Shown here piece by piece: positions 25,229 to 33,975 of a stretch of DNA of 64,000 nt. Source of the stretch: Lentzea sp. NBRC 105346 (lineage in GTDB: Bacteria; Actinomycetota; Actinomycetes; Mycobacteriales; Pseudonocardiaceae). Position 1 is the first letter of the stretch. The number at the start of each line of letters is the position of its first letter. The translations under genes and the position numbers were made by a program. The notes under the pieces were generated by a model. That model saw only the letters and a list, made by a program, of their open reading frames with translations, was not told where the DNA came from and made no database searches. The stretch covers positions 828,850-892,849 of the forward strand of contig NZ_BSTQ01000001.1 of the NCBI RefSeq assembly GCF_030269605.1, written 5' to 3'.

Positions 25229-26143
25229 ATGATCGACGATCACGGGCTGCTCGACGTCGGCGACGGCAACCACGTCTATTGGGAGACGTGCGGCGCCCCG
25301 GACGGCAAGCCCGCGCTCTTCGTGCACGGCGGACCGGGCTCAGGCTGTTCGCCCAGGTCGCGCAACGTGTTCATCCCGCACGGGTTCCGCGGCATCCTGT
25401 TCGACCAGCGCGGCTGCGGCCGCAGCATCCCGCACGCCGCGGGCCCGGACGTGGACATGAGCGTCAACACGACGTGGCACCTCGTCGAGGACATGGAGAA
25501 GCTGCGCGAACACCTCGGTGTCGAGAAGTGGCTGCTCTATGGCGGGTCGTGGGGCTGCACGCTGATCCTGGCGTACGCGCAGAAGTACCCGCACCGCGTG
25601 TCGGAGATCGTCATGGCCTCGATCACCAGCGGCCGGCGCGCCGAGAGCGACTGGCTCTACCGCGGCGCGGCGCGGTTCTTCCCCGAGGAGTGGGCACGGT
25701 TCCGCTCGCTCGTATCGTCGGACGACGTCATCTCGGAGTACTCACGCCTCATGGAACACCCCGAGACGAGGGCCGGCGCCGCGGCGGAGTGGTCACGCTG
25801 GGAGGACGTCGTCGTCTCGCGCGAGCCGGGCGCCAGGCCGAACATGTACAGCGACAAGGACGAGGACGCGCTGATCGCGTTCGCCCGGATCACCTCGTGG
25901 TACTGCGCCCACGGCGCCTGGCTGGAGGAAGGACAGCTGATCGGGAACGCCGACCGGCTCGCGGGCATCCCCGGCGTCCTGGTGCACGGCCTGCTCGACC
26001 TCAGCTGCCCGTTCAACACCGCGTGGGAGCTGGCGAAGGCCTGGCCGGACGCCGAACTCGTCGCGTTGCCGAACACCGGTCACCAGGCCACCGACGAGCG
26101 CCGCGACACGATGCGCCGGGCAATGGAGAAATTCTCGGCGTGA
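25229..26143 (+). CDS. pip: Proline iminopeptidase
   Basis: A 304-residue alpha/beta hydrolase of peptidase family S33 that removes N-terminal proline. The oxyanion motif HGGPGSGC is at about residues 33-40, DQRGCGRS follows at 59-66, the nucleophile motif GGSWGC places Ser at 107, and the final His is in LPNTGHQ near residue 285. Length and motif order match Pip. GGGGGAAA upstream of the ATG is a good ribosome site. It is cytosolic and lies between the phosphodiesterase and the DGPF/sigma pair. Confidence 0.9.
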   Translation: MIDDHGLLDVGDGNHVYWETCGAPDGKPALFVHGGPGSGCSPRSRNVFIPHGFRGILFDQRGCGRSIPHAAGPDVDMSVNTTWHLVEDMEKLREHLGVEKWLLYGGSWGCTLILAYAQKYPHRVSEIVMASITSGRRAESDWLYRGAARFFPEEWARFRSLVSSDDVISEYSRLMEHPETRAGAAAEWSRWEDVVVSREPGARPNMYSDKDEDALIAFARITSWYCAHGAWLEEGQLIGNADRLAGIPGVLVHGLLDLSCPFNTAWELAKAWPDAELVALPNTGHQATDERRDTMRRAMEKFSA

Positions 26144-26199
26144 TGGTGTCGATCCAGCGCGACGCCGTTCGTGTGGAGGGTGAGGACAAGGAGGCGACC

Positions 26200-26553
26200 A
26201 TGCAGTACGTGCTCAACGTGATCGAACCCGCCCACGAACCCGGCGACATCCCGCCGCCCGAGGTACTCGAACCGATCATGAAGAACGTCCAGCTGCTCGA
26301 GCGGGAGATGAAGGACGCCGGCGTGTGGGTCTTCTCCAGCTCGCTCGCGCACCCCGCGACCTCGACCGTCGTGCGCGTGAACGACGGCGAGGTGCTGCTG
26401 ACCGACGGGCCGTTCGCCGAGGGCAAGGAGCACATCGGCGGGTTCACCCTCATCGAGGCCGGCGACCTCGACGAGGCGCTGCGCTGGGCCCGCAGGTCCG
26501 CCGAGCTGATCGGCCTGCCGATCGAGGTGCGTCCCACCCAGGGCGTGCATTGA
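26200..26553 (+). CDS. DGPF-motif YCII-related protein (ECF sigma partner)
   Basis: A 117-residue YCII-domain protein with the eponymous DGPF motif at residues 69-72 ([12 protein letters not shown]), followed by [15 protein letters not shown], the strand-helix typical of this family. Genes of this type sit beside ECF42-group sigma factors in many actinobacteria, and here the stop overlaps the sigma start (TTGA). The ATG at 26200 is set by AGGAGG six bases upstream; an in-frame ATG at 26142 has none. The biochemical role of DGPF proteins is not established. Confidence 0.88.
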   Translation: MQYVLNVIEPAHEPGDIPPPEVLEPIMKNVQLLEREMKDAGVWVFSSSLAHPATSTVVRVNDGEVLLTDGPFAEGKEHIGGFTLIEAGDLDEALRWARRSAELIGLPIEVRPTQGVH

Positions 26554-27725
26554 CCATCGGAAAAGTCTTCCGCGAGGAGTACGGCCGCGCGGTGTCCGTG
26601 CTGGTCCGCGTCTTCGGCGACATCGACGTCGCCGAGGAGGCGGTCCAGGACGCCTTCGCCGAGGCCGTGAAGCGGTGGCCCACCGACGGGCCGCCGCCCT
26701 CACCCGCGGGCTGGATCATCACGACCGCCCGCAACAAGGGCATCGACCGCCTGCGCCGCGAGTCCACAAGGGACGATCGCCACCGGCAGGCGATGCTCGT
26801 TCACGCGCAGGAAGAACCGATGGAGGTGGGTCCCGTGCGCGACGAACGCCTGCGGCTCATCTTCACCTGCTGTCACCCCGCGCTCGGCCCGGCCGCCCGC
26901 GTCGCGCTGACGTTGCGGCTGCTCGGCGGCCTCACCACCGCGGAGATCGCGCAGGCGTTCCTCGTGCCGGAAACCACGATGGCGCAACGGATCGTGCGCG
27001 CGAAGCACAAGATCCGCGACGCGCACATCCCCTACCGGGTACCGGAGGACGCGGACTTGCCCGACCGCCTGCGGGCCGTTCTCGCCGTGCTGTACCTGAT
27101 CTTCAACGAGGGCTACAGCTCCACCCGCGACGACCTGTGCGCCGAGGCGATCCGGCTGGCCCGGCAGCTCGGCGACCTGATGCCCGACGAGCCCGAGGTC
27201 CAGGGCCTGCTCGCGTTGATGCTGCTCACGCAGTCCCGGCGCGCGGCCCGCTTCGACGCCGCGGGCGGCCTGGTGCTGCTCGCCGACCAGGACCGGTCAT
27301 TGTGGGACCGCGACCTGATCGCCGAGGGGCAGCGGATCGTGCGCCGCTGCCTGCGCCGCGACCAGCCCGGCCCGTACCAGATCCAGGCCGCGATCAACGC
27401 CGTGCACAGCGACGGGCCGGCCACCGACTGGACGCAGGTCGTCGCGCTCTACGACCAGCTCTTGACGTTCACCCCGACGCCTGTCGTGGCACTCAACCGG
27501 GCCGTGGCGGTCGCGGAGATCGAGGGCCCTGAGACCGCGCTCGCCCTCGTCGACGAGCTCGACCTGCCGCGCTACCACCTGTTCCACGCCGTGCGCGCCG
27601 ACCTGCTGCGCCGCCTCGGCCGGGCGGCGGACGCGGCCGAGGCGTACGAGCGCGCGATCGCGTTGACCTCGCAGGACGCCGAACGCGACCTGCTCCGCAG
27701 GCGGCTGGGAGCCCTGAGTTCCTAA
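26550..27725 (+). CDS. ECF42-type RNA polymerase sigma factor with C-terminal TPR-like extension
   Basis: A 391-residue sigma-70 family factor. Region 2 ([38 protein letters not shown] and [18 protein letters not shown]) and region 4 ([47 protein letters not shown]) are followed by an extension of about 200 residues with paired helices ([28 protein letters not shown]), like TPRs. The extension and the DGPF partner are the marks of group ECF42. No anti-sigma gene is adjacent, as is usual for that group. The TTG at 26550 overlaps the previous stop. Confidence 0.9.
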   Translation: MTIGKVFREEYGRAVSVLVRVFGDIDVAEEAVQDAFAEAVKRWPTDGPPPSPAGWIITTARNKGIDRLRRESTRDDRHRQAMLVHAQEEPMEVGPVRDERLRLIFTCCHPALGPAARVALTLRLLGGLTTAEIAQAFLVPETTMAQRIVRAKHKIRDAHIPYRVPEDADLPDRLRAVLAVLYLIFNEGYSSTRDDLCAEAIRLARQLGDLMPDEPEVQGLLALMLLTQSRRAARFDAAGGLVLLADQDRSLWDRDLIAEGQRIVRRCLRRDQPGPYQIQAAINAVHSDGPATDWTQVVALYDQLLTFTPTPVVALNRAVAVAEIEGPETALALVDELDLPRYHLFHAVRADLLRRLGRAADAAEAYERAIALTSQDAERDLLRRRLGALSS

Positions 27726-27734
27726 CATGCGGGT

Positions 27735-28154
27735 ATGCCCGATATCCCACGCTTCCACCTGGCCGTTCCCGTCGACGACCTCGCCGCCGCGCGCCACTTC
27801 TACGGCGAGGTCCTCGGCCTCGCCCAGGGCCGCAGCTCCGACACCTGGGTCGACTGGAACCTCGACGGCCACCAGTTCGTCACCCACCTCGCGCCGGAAC
27901 GGGCGCAGCGGATCCACAACCCGGTCGACGGCCACGACGTACCGGTCCCCCACTTCGGCCTGATCCTCACCGTCCCCAAGTTCCACGAGCTCGCCGACCG
28001 GCTGCGCGCCGCCGGCACCGAGTTCGTGATCGAGCCGTACGTGCGGTTCGAAGGGCAGACCGGTGAGCAGTGGACGATGTTCCTGCTCGACCCGGCGGGC
28101 AACGCCCTGGAGTTCAAGGCGTTCGCCGACGACTCACAGGTGTTCGCGAGCTGA
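27735..28154 (+). CDS. VOC-family (glyoxalase/bleomycin-resistance fold) protein
   Basis: A 139-residue vicinal-oxygen-chelate protein. The paired beta-alpha-beta-beta-beta units are visible: [23 protein letters not shown] at the N-terminus and [22 protein letters not shown] in the second half, ending in [16 protein letters not shown], whose Glu is the usual metal ligand together with His from each half. The substrate cannot be told. It starts 9 bp after the sigma gene and could be in its transcript. Confidence 0.87.
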   Translation: MPDIPRFHLAVPVDDLAAARHFYGEVLGLAQGRSSDTWVDWNLDGHQFVTHLAPERAQRIHNPVDGHDVPVPHFGLILTVPKFHELADRLRAAGTEFVIEPYVRFEGQTGEQWTMFLLDPAGNALEFKAFADDSQVFAS

Positions 28155-28159
28155 CCGCC

Positions 28160-28747
28160 GTGCTCGACTTCCTCCGGAACCTGCCGCCCGGCCTGGTCCT
28201 CACGCTGGTCTTCCTGATCCCGGCGCTGGAGGCGTCGACCATGCTGGGCGTGATCTTCCCCGGCGAGGTGACCATCCTCGTCGGGGGCGCGGTCGCCCAC
28301 GCGGGCGGGGTTCCACTGTGGAGCGTGATCACGGCGGGAGTCGCCGGCGCGATCCTGGGCGATCTGACCGGATACCTCGTCGGCCGCAGGTACGGCCGCC
28401 GCCTCATCCCCAGGAAGATCAGTCCGCAGAAGATCGACAAGGCGGCCGAGTTCATCCGGGAACGCGGTGGCCCGGCCGTCTTCCTGGGCCGCTTCACCGC
28501 GCTGCTCAGGGCACTCGTCCCCGGCGTGGCCGGCATCAGCGGCATGACACCGGCCAGGTTCCTGCCGTACAACGCCGCGGGCGGTGTGGTGTGGGCCACG
28601 GGTGTGACGTTGATCGGCTACGCGGCGGGCGCCAGCCTGAAGCTCGCCGAGCAACGCCTGGGCCTGGCCAGCGAGATCACGCTCGCCGTGCTCGTCGTCG
28701 CGGGAACGGCGATTTGGCTCCGGGCCAGACGGGTTCCCAGATCGTGA
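28160..28747 (+). CDS. DedA/SNARE-associated family membrane protein
   Basis: A 195-residue polytopic membrane protein of the DedA family (lipid scramblase or transporter-related). The re-entrant loop motif FPGEVTILVGGAVAHAGG, GDLTGYLVGRRYGRR and the conserved LGRFTALLRALVPGVAGISGM motif are present, with a last membrane helix near the C-terminus. The GTG at 28160 lies 5 bp after the VOC stop. In-frame codons further upstream only shadow that gene. Confidence 0.88.
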   Translation: MLDFLRNLPPGLVLTLVFLIPALEASTMLGVIFPGEVTILVGGAVAHAGGVPLWSVITAGVAGAILGDLTGYLVGRRYGRRLIPRKISPQKIDKAAEFIRERGGPAVFLGRFTALLRALVPGVAGISGMTPARFLPYNAAGGVVWATGVTLIGYAAGASLKLAEQRLGLASEITLAVLVVAGTAIWLRARRVPRS

Positions 28748-28819
28748 GAGCTGGTCTGGGCCTGTCCCGCTGATGCTTAGGGTGAGCGCGCCCTCCCGCT
28801 CCCCCTAGGCAGGTAATCG

Positions 28820-29719
28820 TTGTCAGCTCCACTAGCGCGCTCGGTCGTGACGATGCTGCGCCGCGACCGCTGGGCGTTCGCCGGCGCGGTGACGATCGTC
28901 CTCATCGGACTCGTCGCGCTCGGCGGCACCGCGCTGACGGCTCTGGCCGGGCAGGACCCGTACACCTACCACCCCGAGGCGCTCGATCCACAGACCGGCG
29001 GGCCCGCGGGCCTGCTCGGCGGGATCAGCGGCACGCACTGGTTCGGCGTCGAGCCGCTCACCGGGCGGGACCTGTTCGCGATCGTCGTGCACGGCACGCG
29101 CACGTCGTTCCTCATCGGGTTGGCCGCCACGGCGCTGTCGGTCGTGCTGGGGGTGCTGATCGGTGCGGCCGCCGGGTACCTGGGCGGGTGGACGGACCGG
29201 ATCATCACGTGGGTCGCGGACGTCTTCCTCGGGTTCCCGTACCTGGTGTTCATGATCGCGATCGGCCTCGTGGCGCCGCCGAGTATTCCAAAGCAGGTGC
29301 TGCTGATCGTGGTGATCGGGTTCTTCGGCTGGCCGTCGGTGGCACGGATCGTGCGGGCTCAGACGCTCACGCTGAAGAAGCGGAGCTTCGTCGCGGCGGC
29401 GCGCGTGCTCGGCGCGAGCCCCTGGCAGGTGTTCCGCACCGACCTGCTGCCGAACCTGTGGGCGCCGATCATCGTCGTGGCAACGTTGTCGGTACCCGGC
29501 AAGATCGGCCTGGAGGCCGCGCTGTCGTTCCTCAACGTCGGCGTGCCGCCGCCGACGCCGAGCTGGGGGCGGTCGATCTTCAGCGCGATCCAGTGGGTCG
29601 CCACCGACCCGATGTACCTGATCTTCCCCGGTGCCGCGCTGTTCCTGACCACGTGGGCGTTCAACGTCTTCGGCGACGGGCTGCGCGACGCGATCGACCC
29701 CAAGGGCGGCGTCCGATGA
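28820..29719 (+). CDS. Peptide/nickel-type ABC transporter permease (DppC/OppC type)
   Basis: A 299-residue membrane protein with six helices. The N-terminal signature (LRRDRWAFAGAVTIVLIGL and WFGVEPLTGRDLFAIVVHGTRTSFLIG) and the cytoplasmic EAA-like loop FVAAARVLGASPWQVFRTDLLPN are those of DppC/OppC permeases. It is the first gene of a four-gene importer; its TGA overlaps the ATG of the next permease. The start appears to be the TTG at 28820, with only a weak AGG upstream. The order C-B-A-DF is unusual; A-B-C-D-F is the common one. Confidence 0.9.
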   Translation: MSAPLARSVVTMLRRDRWAFAGAVTIVLIGLVALGGTALTALAGQDPYTYHPEALDPQTGGPAGLLGGISGTHWFGVEPLTGRDLFAIVVHGTRTSFLIGLAATALSVVLGVLIGAAAGYLGGWTDRIITWVADVFLGFPYLVFMIAIGLVAPPSIPKQVLLIVVIGFFGWPSVARIVRAQTLTLKKRSFVAAARVLGASPWQVFRTDLLPNLWAPIIVVATLSVPGKIGLEAALSFLNVGVPPPTPSWGRSIFSAIQWVATDPMYLIFPGAALFLTTWAFNVFGDGLRDAIDPKGGVR

Positions 29720-30705
29720 CCAAGCTCGTGGCGACCAGGCTCGCCGGGATGCTGCTGGTGCTGCTCACCGTGGCGTTCTGCACCTTCGTCGTGTTCTACC
29801 TGGTGCCGTCGGACCCCGCGCAGCTCGCGTGCGGCCGGCCGTGCACCGAGCAGAACCTCGCGCTGGCGCGGGAGTTCATGGGCCTGGACGAGTCGTGGTG
29901 GCAGCAGTTCCTGGACTTCCTCACCGGCATCTTCGCGGGCCGCACGTTCGGCACCGGAGCGACCGCGATCCACTGCGCGGCACCGTGCTTCGGCTACTCG
30001 TTCCAGCAGAACACCGACGTGGTCACGCTGATCGCCGACCGCGTGCCGGTCACGTTCTCGCTCGCGTTCGGCGCCGCGGCGATCTGGCTGGTGTTCGGTG
30101 TCGGACTCGGCGTGCTGGCGGCGTTGCGCAAGGACACGCCGATCGACCGGATCACGCTGGCCGGCTCCGTCGCCGGGGTGTCGGCGCCGGTGTACCTGGT
30201 GGGGCTGCTGGGGATTCTGCTCTTCGGCTTCACCCTCGACGTCGTGCCGGTCGGCGGGTACGTGGCGTTCGCCGAGAGCCCGCTCGACTGGGCGTGGCGG
30301 CTGATCCTGCCGTGGTGCGTGCTGGCGTTCGCGCACGCGGCGTTCTACGTGCGGCTGGTCCGGTCGTCGATGCTGGAGACGCTCAACGAGGACTTCATCC
30401 GCACCGCGCGGGCGAAGGGCGTGCGGGAGTCCACTGTGGTCGGTAAGCACGCGCTGCGCAACGTGTTGCTGCCCGTCGTCACGCTCGTCGGCATCGACCT
30501 CGGCGGGCTGCTCGGCGGCGCCGTGATCACCGAGAGCGTGTTCAGCCTGCCGGGGCTCGGCGGACTGCTGATCGACGCGGTGCACCAGCGCGACCTGCCG
30601 CTCGTGCTCGGCTGCACCTTGTTCGCGGGCTTCCTGGTCGTCGTGGCGAACACGCTCGTCGACCTCTGCTACGGCGTGCTCGATCCCCGAGCACGGCTCA
30701 CCTGA
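29716..30705 (+). CDS. Peptide/nickel-type ABC transporter permease (DppB/OppB type)
   Basis: A 329-residue permease with the DppB signatures: N-terminal RLAGMLLVLLTVAFCTFVVFYLVPSDPA, an extracytoplasmic stretch with two CxxxC-like Cys sets (ACGRPC, HCAAPC), and the EAA-like loop FIRTARAKGVRESTVVGKHALRNVLLPVV. The ATG at 29716 overlaps the upstream stop (ATGA). It pairs with the DppC-type permease as a heterodimeric channel. Confidence 0.9.
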   Translation: MTKLVATRLAGMLLVLLTVAFCTFVVFYLVPSDPAQLACGRPCTEQNLALAREFMGLDESWWQQFLDFLTGIFAGRTFGTGATAIHCAAPCFGYSFQQNTDVVTLIADRVPVTFSLAFGAAAIWLVFGVGLGVLAALRKDTPIDRITLAGSVAGVSAPVYLVGLLGILLFGFTLDVVPVGGYVAFAESPLDWAWRLILPWCVLAFAHAAFYVRLVRSSMLETLNEDFIRTARAKGVRESTVVGKHALRNVLLPVVTLVGIDLGGLLGGAVITESVFSLPGLGGLLIDAVHQRDLPLVLGCTLFAGFLVVVANTLVDLCYGVLDPRARLT

Positions 30706-30718
30706 GGGGAGAAACCCG

Positions 30719-32389
30719 GTGTACCGAAAGAAGATTCTCGCCGCTGCGCTGACCGTGCTCGCGGTCGCCGCGTGTGGCGCGAACGACCAGAAACCCGCGG
30801 GTGGGCAGGCCGCCAAGGCCGAGAAGGGCGGCACGCTCTTCATCCTCAGCGAGGGCAAGACCCAGAACTACGACCCCGCGAAAAGCTCGAGCCTCGCGAT
30901 CACCTCGCTCGGCCTCGTGCACCGCAGGCTCACCGGGTGGCTCAACGCCGAAGGCAAGGAGGCGAAGGTCATCCCCGACCTCGCCGACACCGGCAAGGCC
31001 TCCGACGACGGCAAGACGTGGACGTTCGCCCTCAAGGAGGGCCAGAAGTTCCACGACGGCACGCCGATCACGTCCGCCGACGTGAAGTGGGGCGTCGAGC
31101 GGTCGTTCGCGCCCGCGTTCTCCGGCGGCCTCGGCTACCACAAGCAGCTGCTCGTCGGCGGTGCCGACTACCGGGGCCCGTTCGAGGGCAAGGAGCTCGA
31201 CTCGATCGAGACACCGGACGCGAAGACGATCGTCTTCCACCTCACCCGGCCGTACGGCGACTGGCCGTGGATCGCGTCGATGCCCGCGTTCGCACCGGTG
31301 CCGAAGGGCAAGGGCGCCGAGCCCGACTACAGCGAGCACCCCTTCGCCTCCGGCCCCTACCAGGTGGCCGAGTACAAGAAGGGCGTCGAGGTCAAGCTGA
31401 CCCGCAACCCCAGCTGGGACAAGGCGACCGATGAGATCCGCGGCGGCCTGCCGGACCAGATCCTGATCAAGCTCGGCCTCGACGCCTCCGTCGTCTCGCA
31501 GCGGCTCGTGGCGGACTCCGGCGACGACCAGTTCGCGTTCGGCTCGTCGTTCGCCTCGCCCGCGCAGCTCTCGCAGATCCAGACCAACGCCTCGGCCAAG
31601 CAGCGGCTGGTCACGTCGAAGACCGGCGCGCTCGCCTACCTCGCGCTGAACACCCAGAAGGGCCCGCTGGCCAACCCCAAGGTGCGGCAGGCCTTCCAGT
31701 ACGCGGTCGACAAGTCGTCCTACCAGATCGCGTCGGCGGGCAACGCCGCGCTGGCCGGTGAGGCCGCGACGACGTTGATCACGCAGGGCATCGCGGGCCG
31801 CGAGCAGTTCGACCTGTACTCCGCGCCGCCGAACGGCGACCAGGAGAAGGCGAAGAAGCTGCTCGCCGAGGCCGGGTTCCCGAACGGCCTGGAGAACCTC
31901 GACTTCGTGTTCAACAAGGACAACAACTACACGGAGAAGGCGCAGGCCGTGCAGGCCGCGCTGCTCAAGGCGGGCATCAAGGTCAACCTCCGGCCGCTCG
32001 AGTCCGACGCGTACGAGGCCGAGACGAGCCTCGCCAAGGACGCGAAGTACGACCTGACGCTCGCGTCCTGGCAGCCCGACTTCCCCAGCGCCAACGCCAA
32101 CATCCAGCCGCTGTTCCAGTCGTCCGAGATCGGTGGCGGCGGTTACAACATCTCGCGGTACAACAATCCCGCGGTGGACAAGCTGATCGAGGAGGCACAG
32201 GCCACCATCGACCCCGCCGAGGCGGGCAAGAAGTGGGCTGCGATCGACCGGAAGATCCTCGAGGACTCCCCCGTGGTGCCGTTGATCTACACGCGGAACT
32301 CGTTCCTGCACGGTTCGAAGGTCGGCGACTTCTTCATCGCCGACTTCCCCGCCTACCCCAACTACCTGCAGGTGGGTATCACCAAGTGA
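30719..32389 (+). CDS. Family 5 extracellular solute-binding lipoprotein (DppA/OppA type)
   Basis: A 556-residue lipoprotein starting at GTG 30719. The lipobox is VAAC (Cys near residue 19). The family 5 SBP fold is shown by KTQNYDPAKSSSLAITSLGLVHRRL, GKTWTFALKEGQKFHDGTPITSADVKW and LTRPYGDWPWIASMPAFAPVPKG, the usual family signature. It collects peptides, metal chelates or other solutes outside the cell for the adjacent permeases. Its TGA overlaps the GTG of the ATPase gene. Confidence 0.9.
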   Translation: MYRKKILAAALTVLAVAACGANDQKPAGGQAAKAEKGGTLFILSEGKTQNYDPAKSSSLAITSLGLVHRRLTGWLNAEGKEAKVIPDLADTGKASDDGKTWTFALKEGQKFHDGTPITSADVKWGVERSFAPAFSGGLGYHKQLLVGGADYRGPFEGKELDSIETPDAKTIVFHLTRPYGDWPWIASMPAFAPVPKGKGAEPDYSEHPFASGPYQVAEYKKGVEVKLTRNPSWDKATDEIRGGLPDQILIKLGLDASVVSQRLVADSGDDQFAFGSSFASPAQLSQIQTNASAKQRLVTSKTGALAYLALNTQKGPLANPKVRQAFQYAVDKSSYQIASAGNAALAGEAATTLITQGIAGREQFDLYSAPPNGDQEKAKKLLAEAGFPNGLENLDFVFNKDNNYTEKAQAVQAALLKAGIKVNLRPLESDAYEAETSLAKDAKYDLTLASWQPDFPSANANIQPLFQSSEIGGGGYNISRYNNPAVDKLIEEAQATIDPAEAGKKWAAIDRKILEDSPVVPLIYTRNSFLHGSKVGDFFIADFPAYPNYLQVGITK

Positions 32390-33963
32390 GCCTCTTGTCG
32401 GTCGAGTCCGTCTCGGTGGACTTCGGCGGCACCCCGGCGGTCAGGGACGTCTCGTTCGCCCTGGCCGCCGGGGAGGTCCTCGCCGTCGTCGGGGAATCGG
32501 GCTCGGGCAAGACCGTGACGGCGATGTCGCTGCTGGGGTTGCTGCCGCGCACGGCGTCCGTGCGCGGCCGCGCGTTGCTGAACGGGCGCGACCTCTTCTC
32601 GTTGTCACCGCAAGTGCTGCGTTCGGTACGCGGCAACGAGGTCGGCCTGGTCTTCCAGGAGCCGATGAGCGCGCTCAACCCGGTGTTCACCATCGGGGCG
32701 CAGATCGTCGAGGCGGTGCGCGCCCACCGGTCCTGTACGCGCGCACAGGCTCGTTCGCGCGCGTTGGAGCTGTTGCGGCTGGTCGGTCTGCCGGTCGAAC
32801 GTTTCAAGGCATACCCGCACGAGATGTCCGGCGGGCAGCTGCAGCGCGTGGTGATCGCGATGGCCGTCGCGAACGAGCCGTCGCTGCTCATCGCCGACGA
32901 ACCAACGACCGCGCTGGACGTCACCGTGCAGGCCGAGATCCTGGACCTGCTGCGGGACCTGCGCGGGCGGCTGGACGCGGCGATCCTGCTGATCACGCAC
33001 GACATGGGCGTCGTCGCGGACCTCGCGGACCGGGTCGTCGTCATGCGCGACGGCGTGGTCGTCGAGACCGGTGACGTCGAGCCGCTCTTCGCCGCACCCC
33101 AGGCGGAGTACACGCGGCAGCTGCTGGGATCCGTGCTGTCGGTCGGTTCCGCCCCCGCTCGCGCCGCTGTCTCGTCGGAACCCGTGCTGCGGTTGTCCGA
33201 CGTTTCGGTGCGGTACAAGAAGATTCACGCCGTGTCGTCGGTGTCGCTGGAGATCGGCCGGGGCGAGGTGCTCGGGCTGGTCGGCGAGTCGGGGTCGGGC
33301 AAGAGCTCGATCGCCGGTGCGATCACCGGGCTGGTGCCGTCGTTCACCGGCTCGATCACCCTCTCCGGCGAGGACATCTCCCGGTTGCGCGGCCGGGCGT
33401 TGAAGGAACTGCGCGGCCGGATCGGGCTGGTGTTCCAGGACCCGCTGTCGTCGTTGAACCCGCGGGCCACCATCGCGCGGTCGATCGCCCAGCCGCTCTT
33501 GCTGCACACCTCGTTGCGCGGTACGGCGTTGTCCTCGCGCGTCGCGGAACTGCTGGAACGGGTGCACCTCGACCCCGCGTTGGCGGAGCGCTACCCACAC
33601 GAACTGTCCGGTGGCCAGCGGCAGCGCGCCGGCATCGCACGGGCCATCGCGCTCGACCCGGACCTGCTGATCGCCGACGAGCCGACGTCGGCGCTCGACG
33701 TGTCCGTGCAGGCCAAGATCCTGGACCTGTTCCGGGAGCTGCAGCGGTCGCTGCGGTTCGCGTGCCTGTTCATCAGCCACGACCTGGCGGTGGTCGAACA
33801 GCTGGCGGATCGGGTCGCGGTGCTGTACGACGGCCGTGTGGTCGAACAAGGCACCGAGGTGTTCTCCGCTCCCGCCGAGCCCTACACGCGCCGCCTGATC
33901 GCGGCGGCACCGATCGCGGATCCCGTTGCGCAGCGGGTCCGCCGGGCGATGCTGAATACCTGA
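32386..33963 (+). CDS. Fused two-domain ABC ATPase (DppD-DppF type)
   Basis: A 525-residue protein with two complete nucleotide-binding domains. Domain 1 has Walker A GESGSGKT (about residues 34-41), signature SGGQLQRVVIAMA and Walker B LLIADEPTTALD. Domain 2 has Walker A GESGSGKSS (about 300), signature LSGGQRQRAGIARA and Walker B LLIADEPTSALD. It replaces the separate DppD and DppF subunits and powers the importer encoded just upstream. The GTG at 32386 overlaps the binding-protein stop. An oxidase gene follows after 12 bp. Confidence 0.92.
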   Translation: MSLLSVESVSVDFGGTPAVRDVSFALAAGEVLAVVGESGSGKTVTAMSLLGLLPRTASVRGRALLNGRDLFSLSPQVLRSVRGNEVGLVFQEPMSALNPVFTIGAQIVEAVRAHRSCTRAQARSRALELLRLVGLPVERFKAYPHEMSGGQLQRVVIAMAVANEPSLLIADEPTTALDVTVQAEILDLLRDLRGRLDAAILLITHDMGVVADLADRVVVMRDGVVVETGDVEPLFAAPQAEYTRQLLGSVLSVGSAPARAAVSSEPVLRLSDVSVRYKKIHAVSSVSLEIGRGEVLGLVGESGSGKSSIAGAITGLVPSFTGSITLSGEDISRLRGRALKELRGRIGLVFQDPLSSLNPRATIARSIAQPLLLHTSLRGTALSSRVAELLERVHLDPALAERYPHELSGGQRQRAGIARAIALDPDLLIADEPTSALDVSVQAKILDLFRELQRSLRFACLFISHDLAVVEQLADRVAVLYDGRVVEQGTEVFSAPAEPYTRRLIAAAPIADPVAQRVRRAMLNT

Positions 33964-33975
33964 GGATCTGGGCAC

